A program made the position numbers and the translations under genes. Under the pieces are notes generated by a model. It did no database searches. It worked only from the letters and a program-made list of their open reading frames with translations, and was not told the origin of the DNA. A stretch of DNA of 64,000 nucleotides from CAZWTD01 sp964637345 (GTDB taxonomy: Bacteria > Patescibacteriota > Patescibacteriia > HK-STAS-PATE-3): NCBI GenBank assembly GCA_964637345.1, contig CAZWTD010000001.1:22092-86091 (forward strand), written 5' to 3'. Below are positions 6,790-12,431 of the stretch, piece by piece; position 1 is the first letter of the stretch; each line of letters opens with the position of its first letter.

Positions 6790-8472
6790 ATGGACTCCCG
6801 TATGCCCGGAACCCGGTCACTCTCGCGCCTGTATCGCCCTGCTCGTTTTCGTGATCTTGTTAGTCAGGCGCACATTCGCCAGACACTTGAACGCGAGGTT
6901 CTTCGCGAGGAGATCGGGCACGCGTATTTATTCACCGGCCCACGGGGTGTCGGAAAAACAACAACGGCTCGGATTTTTGCCTCGGCCATAAATTGTCTTG
7001 AGCGCGACGGTGCCGAGCCTTGCGGCCAGTGCGCGATTTGCCGTGACTTTCAATCGGGACGATCGCTAGACCTGATTGAAATTGACGCGGCATCGCATAC
7101 ACAGGTCGATCATGTTCGCGATGAGATTATTCCAACGGCGCGGACGAGGCCGAGCCGGGCTGCCTATAAAGTGTTCATTATCGACGAAGTGCACATGCTG
7201 TCACTTTCGGCCTTTAATGCGCTGTTAAAGATCATTGAGGAGCCGCCGGAATACGTAGTCTTCATCTTCGCGACAACGGAAATTGATCGCGTACCCGAGA
7301 CGATCATCTCGCGCTGTCAGCGTTTTGATTTTCATCGCTTGGACGAGAGCGCGCTCGCAGAGCGACTGAAGGCAATCGCCCTGAAGGAGAAGGCTAACGT
7401 TGATGAGGAGGTGTTTCGCGCGGTTGCTGAATTGGCCGACGGTTCAGTCCGCGACGCGGAAAGCCTGCTTGGCCAAGTATTGAGTTTTGGCAACGAGCAT
7501 GTTGATCTTGAAAAAGCCAGCCGTGTGCTCCCACGGCGTGACCGGGTTCGGGCCGGGGCTTTCCTCGCGGCCATTCTTGAGCAAAAGCCGACCCAGGCCA
7601 TGAGCGAACTCGCCGCGGCGGTCGACGGAGGAGTTTCTGTCGATCAGTTTTATTTCGACCTCATTCGAATTTCCCGCGAGGCCCTACGCCGGGTCTATGA
7701 TCCGCGACCGGCTGACGCAATTTCCGAACGTCTCCCAGCGGCGGAAGCGACCGAGTGGATTCGGCTTCTCAAAGCCCTTCTCGAACTCGAACCTTTTTTT
7801 GCCGTGAGTCCCATTCCCCAACTGCCCCTAGAGTTATTCGCCGCTGAACAGGCAGGGGTGGATACCTTGTCCGCTCGACCAGAGCCGGCAACGAAACCGA
7901 AGGATCCGCCGAAGCCGTCTTCCGACGTGCCGACGGAATCGCCTCATCGAACGCAACAAGCGAAACCAACATCCAAAGCCCCTGCGCAGGCAGAACTATC
8001 CATCTCCGAGCCAAGTCATAAGAATGGGGTTGCCCTAGATGCGGAGACAGGGAAAGCGCTTTGGAGTGACCTTCTTGCAAAGGCCCAAGCTGGGAAACAG
8101 GCGCTCGCTGTTCTTCTGAATGTATGTCGACCGAGCGTCCTTGAAGAAGGTCGTTGCATTGTTGTTTGTCAGTTTGCATTTCATAAGGATCAGCTCAATC
8201 ACCCGAAAAATCGCACCGTTGTTGAGGAAATGCTTCAGGAGCTAACCGGACGGTCAGTCAGTTTTGCGTGTGAGTTGTCAACAGAGCCAGTTGTCCATGT
8301 TCCGGCCAATGATGTAGGCGTTGTGACAGTTGCCGAATCAACGCAACAGGACCCAGTCGCTACGCCTGCGCCGGCGCCAACGCCGGCGCCAACGCCGTCG
8401 CGAACCTCAAAACCTGCCGATGCTGATGGCGCAACAACCTGGGATCAAGTTGTTGCAGCGTTCGGTGCGTAG
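6790..8472 (+). CDS. dnaX: DNA polymerase III subunit gamma/tau
   Basis: A clamp-loader ATPase of the replisome, 560 residues long. The N-terminal AAA+ module has Walker A GPRGVGKT (about 50-57), a zinc-binding Cys set (Cys69, 78, 81, 84 within the usual insertion), Walker B/DExx IIDEVHML, and sensor-1 ATTE followed by the SRC motif (ETIISRCQRF). Domain III and a Pro/Ala/Thr-rich linker follow, then a C-terminal part (about 415-480) that should contact the polymerase. A second ATG four codons in (MPGTRS) is a possible start. The repeated CGCCGGCGCCAACG tract near 8370 encodes Ala-Pro-Thr and is an ordinary low-complexity linker. The stop abuts the GIY-YIG/tRNA relic. Confidence 0.96.
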   Translation: MDSRMPGTRSLSRLYRPARFRDLVSQAHIRQTLEREVLREEIGHAYLFTGPRGVGKTTTARIFASAINCLERDGAEPCGQCAICRDFQSGRSLDLIEIDAASHTQVDHVRDEIIPTARTRPSRAAYKVFIIDEVHMLSLSAFNALLKIIEEPPEYVVFIFATTEIDRVPETIISRCQRFDFHRLDESALAERLKAIALKEKANVDEEVFRAVAELADGSVRDAESLLGQVLSFGNEHVDLEKASRVLPRRDRVRAGAFLAAILEQKPTQAMSELAAAVDGGVSVDQFYFDLIRISREALRRVYDPRPADAISERLPAAEATEWIRLLKALLELEPFFAVSPIPQLPLELFAAEQAGVDTLSARPEPATKPKDPPKPSSDVPTESPHRTQQAKPTSKAPAQAELSISEPSHKNGVALDAETGKALWSDLLAKAQAGKQALAVLLNVCRPSVLEEGRCIVVCQFAFHKDQLNHPKNRTVVEEMLQELTGRSVSFACELSTEPVVHVPANDVGVVTVAESTQQDPVATPAPAPTPAPTPSRTSKPADADGATTWDQVVAAFGA

Positions 8473-8585
8473 GGCCTAGACAAGGCAGACGCCTCTTGAT
8501 AGCCTAGCTCAAGTCTGACCTCGACCGTAGCGCTCCGGGATCGTCTTCCTCCAGAGGCGGACAAGAGCGTTGGACACCAGGTTCT
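8473..8585 (+). pseudogene. Relic of a GIY-YIG 3' end plus broken tRNA-Gln
   Basis: Directly after the dnaX stop, 8494-8546 is identical to 8864-8916. The intact copy of that block is the last codons and stop of the GIY-YIG gene plus the first 13 nt of tRNA-Gln. Upstream, 8473-8493 still resembles 8842-8862 (12 of 21 positions, every mismatch a transition). Downstream, the relic has 25 unrelated nucleotides (8547-8571) in place of 7, then GGACACCAGGTTCT (8572-8585), identical to the tRNA anticodon arm at 8924-8937, and then all tRNA similarity ends. It cannot fold into a tRNA and is not a coding gene. It reads as a decayed duplicate of the neighbouring GIY-YIG plus tRNA unit. Confidence 0.8.
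8494..8546 (+). repeat. 53-bp direct repeat, left copy
   Basis: Exactly identical to 8864-8916, with 370 bp between equivalent positions. It contains the sequence for a GIY-YIG C-terminus and stop, a 20-nt spacer, and the first 13 nt of tRNA-Gln. Confidence 0.95.
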
Positions 8586-8618
8586 TGCGCCAAAGGCGCA
8601 TCCGCCTCCGGCGGAGGC
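8586..8618. other. Two adjacent small hairpins
   Basis: TGCGCC-AAA-GGCGCA (8586-8600) and GCCTCC-GGC-GGAGGC (8604-8618) form two perfect six-pair stems back to back. They lie between the tRNA relic and the GIY-YIG start. They could end read-through from dnaX, although only a short T run (8625-8628) follows, or they could be part of the mobile unit. Confidence 0.55.
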
Positions 8619-8645
8619 CCCGACTTTTCGCATCAAATCAATAAC

Positions 8646-8888
8646 ATGTATTTTGTTTATGTTCTCAAGTCGCAACGCAACGGTAAGCGTTATATTGGGA
8701 TGACAGCAAACCTGCAGCGACGGTTAGCCGAACATCAGCGAGGTATTTCTCGATTTACTTCACAAAACCGGCCGTGGCACCTCGTATATTCTGAAGGATA
8801 TGTGTCAAAGTCAGAGGCCTTAGTTCGTGAGAGATTCTTGAAATCTGGACAGGGCAGGCATTTTCTTGATAGCCTAGCTCAAGTCTGA
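8646..8888 (+). CDS. Small GIY-YIG family nuclease (UPF0213-like)
   Basis: An 80-residue single-domain GIY-YIG protein. It shows YVYVL...RYIGMT (the paired GIY/YIG strands, with FVYVL at residues 3-7 and YIG at 16-18), the conserved Arg in LQRRLAEH (about 24-30), and the downstream Glu in SKSEALVRERFLKSG (about 58-72). These are the usual metal-dependent nuclease residues. The family is fused to homing endonucleases and repair nucleases, and the function of stand-alone short members is largely unknown. It has no visible ribosome site. Its 3' end and the following tRNA-Gln are duplicated as a relic upstream, which suggests a mobile or recombining unit. The stop is 15 nt before the tRNA. Confidence 0.92.
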   Translation: MYFVYVLKSQRNGKRYIGMTANLQRRLAEHQRGISRFTSQNRPWHLVYSEGYVSKSEALVRERFLKSGQGRHFLDSLAQV

Positions 8889-8916
8889 CCTCGACCGTAG
8901 CGCTCCGGGATCGTCT
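8864..8916 (+). repeat. 53-bp direct repeat, right copy
   Basis: Identical to 8494-8546. This copy is in place: it ends the GIY-YIG gene (Leu-Asp-Ser-Leu-Ala-Gln-Val-stop) and enters the functional tRNA-Gln. Confidence 0.95.
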
Positions 8917-8974
8917 AGCGGCAGGACACCAGGTTCTGGCCCTGGTAACCTAGGTTCGAATCCTAGTCCCGGAG
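8904..8974 (+). tRNA. tRNA-Gln (anticodon CUG)
   Basis: A full cloverleaf can be drawn. The acceptor stem TCCGGGA (8904-8910) pairs with TCCCGGA (8967-8973), the discriminator is G, the D arm is GTC...GAC, the anticodon stem CCAGG/CCTGG has loop TTCTGGC (anticodon CTG), the variable loop is four nucleotides, and the T arm is CTAGG-TTCGAAT-CCTAG. The weak U1-A72 pair and G73 are known glutamine identity elements, which supports the Gln call. CCA is not encoded. The gene lies 15 nt after the GIY-YIG stop. Confidence 0.95.
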
Positions 8975-9072
8975 CGGTGCGGTGGAGGCAAATGATGTTC
9001 CGATGAGGCTTTTGGAGTCACCTCTTGACTTCCGGCTTGTCTTGGGTTCTAGTCATGTTAAAAAAAATCCGG

Positions 9073-9078
9073 TATACT
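9073..9078 (+). promoter_or_regulatory. Probable -10 box for the 9108 gene
   Basis: TATACT at 9073-9078 lies 29 nt before the ATG at 9108, with an A-tract just upstream. The best -35 at 17-nt spacing (TAGTCA) is weak. The ATG is preceded by a GGGG ribosome-site-like run at 9097-9100. Confidence 0.4.
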
Positions 9079-9107
9079 AGTTCCATCACTCTTAGTGGGG
9101 AAAAACA

Positions 9108-9872
9108 ATGTTTGAGGATCAGCTTCCGACGAATCAACAGATGCCAAGCACGCAGTCAGCCGGACCGGTTCCACCACCGCCCATGGGCGGAACAGCCTCG
9201 ATGGCTGGAATACCTTCCGCACCTCAAACACCGACCCCACCACCAATGAATCCAATAGGAATGCCGCCGACCATCCCTCCGCGTCGATCTTCGCGGAATC
9301 TTGTCATTCTCATCGTAGCGCTAGTTATTTTACTGTTTGGAGGTGTTGCTGCCGCGCTCTATCTCTTCCAGGATCGTTTCACGAACGACAATGGAAATGA
9401 GCATACGAATACAACGGTGAATCAGGCTGTGAATACTTCAAACCAGAACCTTAACCGTTCAAATCAGAACGCGAACCTTACAAATACGACAAACCTCAAT
9501 TCCGCTAATGTGAATGGGGCTAATGTTAACGCCACGAACGGCAATAGCAACGCAAATTTGAATAGCAACGCAAATGGGAACACGAACGCTTCTGGCAATG
9601 CAAATACGAGCAACACAAACACTGCGAACTCGAACGTCAATGGTTCAGCGGCTGACGCGGATGGGGATAGCGTGACCGATGCCCAGGAAGCTACCTACGG
9701 AACGAATCCGAATAACGCGGATACGGACAGCGACGACCTCAATGATTTTCGAGAGATTTTCATCTACGGCACTGATCCGCTGAATGAGGATACGGATGGG
9801 GATGGATACCTGGATGGCGATGAAGTCAATCACGACTATAACCCCAAGGGATCGGGCAAATTGACCTCGTAG
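9108..9872 (+). CDS. Membrane-anchored Asn-rich protein with calcium repeats
   Basis: The 254-residue protein has three parts. Residues 1-60 are a Pro/Met/Gln-rich cytoplasmic tail. Residues 65-87 are a membrane helix. Residues 91-180 are a low-complexity stalk in which 35 of 90 residues are Asn. The outer end (about 183-242) carries thrombospondin type 3 / EF-hand-like DxDxDG repeats (DADGDSVTDAQEATYGTNP, DTDSDDLNDFRE, DTDGDGYLDGDE), which in this family bind calcium. It is probably a surface-displayed stalk protein. The next gene encodes a paralog, and both precede a surface protease cluster. Confidence 0.85.
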   Translation: MFEDQLPTNQQMPSTQSAGPVPPPPMGGTASMAGIPSAPQTPTPPPMNPIGMPPTIPPRRSSRNLVILIVALVILLFGGVAAALYLFQDRFTNDNGNEHTNTTVNQAVNTSNQNLNRSNQNANLTNTTNLNSANVNGANVNATNGNSNANLNSNANGNTNASGNANTSNTNTANSNVNGSAADADGDSVTDAQEATYGTNPNNADTDSDDLNDFREIFIYGTDPLNEDTDGDGYLDGDEVNHDYNPKGSGKLTS

Positions 9873-9875
9873 CTG

Positions 9876-10410
9876 ATGGAGATAGAGGAGCTCGAAGCGT
9901 CAGCGCGGAATCGGGCGCTCACGATCGAGACGCCTGCCTGGAACGACGNNNNNNNNNNGGATTCTCTTCGGAGTTTTTGGGAGCGCGGTTGTAGTTGGAA
10001 CCATCCTCTTCGCCCTTCAAAAACCTCAAGACGACACGGTAGAGAATCGTACGACGAACACAGCTGACGGAAATGCGCCTCTCATTCCGCGTTGGACCCC
10101 GGATCCCGACGCTGCGCCCGTTCTCCTTCAGAACACACCAGGCATAGCGAATCGTGCTTCCACAAACACCGTAACGCAAACGCAAGACAGTGATTATGAC
10201 AATGACGGCGTGCCTGATCGCATCGAACGGCGAGAAGGGACTGCGCTTGATCAGGCAGACACCGACAGTGACGCTTTGACCGATTTAGAAGAGTTGTACG
10301 TTTTCCGGACCGATCCTACCGAAAGGGATACCGATGCAGACGGACATCCCGATGGGACGGAAGTCCAGAACGGTTACAACCCACTTGGTCCAGGTCGACT
10401 TGATTCCTAA
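9876..10410 (+). CDS. Paralogous membrane-anchored calcium-repeat protein (spans N gap)
   Basis: The frame starts at ATG 9876 (MEIEELEASARNRAL...), 3 nt after the previous stop, and is interrupted by ten Ns at 9949-9958. After the gap a different frame reads a membrane helix (ILFGVFGSAVVVGTILFAL), a polar linker, and DxDxDG repeats (DYDNDGVPDRIE, DTDSDALTDLEE, DTDADGHPDGTE) to a stop at 10408-10410. Removing all ten Ns joins Asp-Gly-Ile in one frame, so the break is an assembly artefact and not a frameshift. The layout matches the gene before it without the Asn-rich stalk. The two end alike: YNPxGxGxLxS. Confidence 0.82.
9949..9958. other. Assembly gap (10 N) inside a CDS
   Basis: A run of ten Ns. 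The flanking frames differ by one, and they become continuous if the Ns are deleted, so the true gap length is most simply zero (or a multiple of three). Confidence 0.95.
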
Positions 10411-10417
10411 TACCTTT

Positions 10418-11176
10418 ATGCTGCCTCGCTCACTCCCTTACCTCACGACAGCTCTCCTTCTCGCAGGGATGATCGCAATCATCCTTAGCCCGAAGTTTCT
10501 CCTTCCGATCGCGGTCTCTGCCGTGCTTGTGTTTGGCTTGGCGCAGTATCTCATTTCCGGCCAACGGCTGTGGAGTCTGACGTTTTGGGCCTTATTTGTG
10601 ACGCCGTTTTGGTTGCTCGTAAGCAGTTTCGGGATGTTAGCCATCCTTGAGTCGCCTATGATTCGCTGGGCCCTAGCTCTCGGTATTCCCTTTGTTGAAG
10701 GGTTTTACTTGCGCCAGCTTTTTCTCTACCATCGCGCCCCCGAAAACTACCAACCCTATGCGCTGGAGCATTTTTCTTCTGCGTTGAATATCATCGTGGC
10801 GTTCTTAGCTTTTAGCAGCTTGTACGGATTAAAGTTGTTTCTTGGGCTCGGTTGGGCCCTTCTTGTTCCGCTCTGCGTGAGTCTCGTTGTAACGCTTACC
10901 TATCAGACGTTTTGGGTTCAGAAGATGTCGGAGCGGCGCGCATTACTCTGGATTCTCATTATCGGCATTGTCATCCCTGAAGTGTTTGTGAGTCTGGGCT
11001 TCCTCCCAACAAGCCATCTCGTCAATGGGCTCATCATGGCAATTTTTTTCTACCTTGCCGTTGTGTTTAGCCGCTCAGTGCTCAAGCAATCTCTTGAGCG
11101 TAAGACGCTACTTCGAGAATTCGGCGTTGGTTTTGGACTCGTCACCCTCGTACTCTTGACCGCCCGCTGGGTATAA
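10418..11176 (+). CDS. Polytopic membrane protein, unknown function
   Basis: 252 residues from ATG 10418 (MLPRSLPYLTTALLL). A longer frame from 10334 would overlap the preceding gene by 77 nt and I reject it. At least seven hydrophobic segments are visible, with few charged residues outside short loops (SGQRLW, YHRAPENYQ, KMSERRAL, KQSLERKTLLRE). No family signature is recognised. It lies 7 nt after the calcium-repeat protein and 4 nt before the HtrA-like gene, so it belongs to the surface-protein operon, perhaps as an assembly or export helper (inference from position only). Confidence 0.78.
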   Translation: MLPRSLPYLTTALLLAGMIAIILSPKFLLPIAVSAVLVFGLAQYLISGQRLWSLTFWALFVTPFWLLVSSFGMLAILESPMIRWALALGIPFVEGFYLRQLFLYHRAPENYQPYALEHFSSALNIIVAFLAFSSLYGLKLFLGLGWALLVPLCVSLVVTLTYQTFWVQKMSERRALLWILIIGIVIPEVFVSLGFLPTSHLVNGLIMAIFFYLAVVFSRSVLKQSLERKTLLREFGVGFGLVTLVLLTARWV

Positions 11177-11180
11177 ATCT

Positions 11181-12431
11181 ATGAAACCAAACATTGCGCC
11201 GACCTCGCCGAAGTATCAACTTGATCACCCGATTGAAGAGCTGTATGCGAAGGGGGGTCCCGCATTCGAACAACCGAAAACGTATCGAATCGGCTGGCGT
11301 ATGATCATTCTCACCGCGGTAGTTGGACTTGTTTTCGGCGTGCTTGGCGTTCTTGGGGTCAATAAACTCGCCCATCGCTGGCCGACGTGGTCTTTGTGGC
11401 AGGTATTGAGTTGGCCGACCGGGTCGAGTCCAGAGCGAGAAGTCATTATTCGGGAGACCGCTTCAGTTGATCGTCAGGATGCCGAACGGCAAGAGGTGTA
11501 TACGCGAGTGAGCGCAACCCTAGTCAGCGTTTTTCGGAGTCCTGATTCTGCTGCAGACGCAGCCTTCGCCGAGCGTCGTTTTTCGGCCGACGCCTATCGC
11601 GGAACCGGCCTTCTCGTGACCGAAGACGGGATTGTTGCGATTGATGCTTCGCAGCTCAACGAGGAAGGGGCGTCATATGTAGCTGTTGATCATGAAGGAA
11701 CAGTGCACTCGCTCACGCTCTTAGCACGTGATCCATTAAGTTCGCTGGGCTTTGCTCGAATACGTGGAGAAAAATTTCCCGTCGCCTCGTTTGCGGTTGA
11801 AGCGGATTTAGGTAACGGCGAGCCCATGTATGAACTTTCTGTCAACACGCAATCCGGTCCGGCAGTGATGGGACAGCGGACCGTAACCAACCTACGCTCG
11901 CGTCCAAATTCGGATCGAGGGAGCGTTGAACAGTCGGACGCTCTGACGCGTTTTGTTGAGGTGGAGGGGGGTTCGTCCCTCGTTCCCGGAGCCGTCCTTG
12001 TTGAGCGGCGCGGCGCTGTTGTCGGTCTTCGGCTAGCGACGCTTCCGTCGAATATGGCATTCCCCGTTGCGCTGCTTCGAACGGCGCTCCAAAGCTTTAC
12101 GCTGCATCAGGAAATCGAACGAGTTCGTTTTGGCGTTACTGGGTATGATTTATCCCTTCATCCGGCGCTACAGTCCGATGTGTCCGCGTCGCCAGCCCTT
12201 GGATTCTTCATTGCGGGAGACCAAGGATCCGTTGCTTCGGGAAGTCCGGCCGAGAAGGCTGGGCTGCAAGCCGGCGATCGTATTGTTAGCGTAAATCGTA
12301 TTGACCTCACGGCCGGAGTGAATTTGGGCGAACTTGTTCAATCGCTTGAGATTGGGGCAACCGTCCCGGTTCGTTTTATTCGGGATGGAGCGGAAATGAG
12401 CGCTGACGTGACACTAAGTAAGATCCAATGA
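11181..12431 (+). CDS. Membrane-anchored HtrA-like pseudo-protease with PDZ
   Basis: 416 residues: a cytoplasmic tail, a membrane helix (about 39-60), an HtrA/DegP-like beta-barrel region (about 105-300) and a C-terminal PDZ domain (about 337-413, SPAEKAGLQAGDRIVSVN). The barrel keeps the scaffold but appears to lose the catalytic triad. The GTGLLVTEDGIVAI block is followed by DASQL where HtrA has the NNHVV histidine. RDPLSSLGFARI replaces RDPxTDLAVLKI with no Asp. The GNSGGPL serine motif is replaced by GGSSLVPGAVL. It is therefore probably a substrate- or peptide-binding pseudo-enzyme, perhaps guiding the subtilase that follows with an ATGA overlap. The triad assignment is by eye. Confidence 0.8.
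   Translation: MKPNIAPTSPKYQLDHPIEELYAKGGPAFEQPKTYRIGWRMIILTAVVGLVFGVLGVLGVNKLAHRWPTWSLWQVLSWPTGSSPEREVIIRETASVDRQDAERQEVYTRVSATLVSVFRSPDSAADAAFAERRFSADAYRGTGLLVTEDGIVAIDASQLNEEGASYVAVDHEGTVHSLTLLARDPLSSLGFARIRGEKFPVASFAVEADLGNGEPMYELSVNTQSGPAVMGQRTVTNLRSRPNSDRGSVEQSDALTRFVEVEGGSSLVPGAVLVERRGAVVGLRLATLPSNMAFPVALLRTALQSFTLHQEIERVRFGVTGYDLSLHPALQSDVSASPALGFFIAGDQGSVASGSPAEKAGLQAGDRIVSVNRIDLTAGVNLGELVQSLEIGATVPVRFIRDGAEMSADVTLSKIQ

Noticed and set aside
8370..8405. GC-rich repeated tract near the end of dnaX as a regulatory hairpin or frameshift site
   Set aside because: It is an in-frame Ala-Pro-Thr linker with no slippery A-run; a programmed frameshift to make gamma is not supported.
9400..9660. 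A tandem DNA repeat or CRISPR-like array in the Asn-rich region
   Set aside because: There are no regular units or spacers; the AAT/AAC-rich DNA simply encodes an Asn-rich protein stalk.
9876..10410. Two short overlapping genes or a frameshifted pseudogene at the N run
   Set aside because: Deleting the Ns restores one frame whose layout matches the neighbouring paralog.
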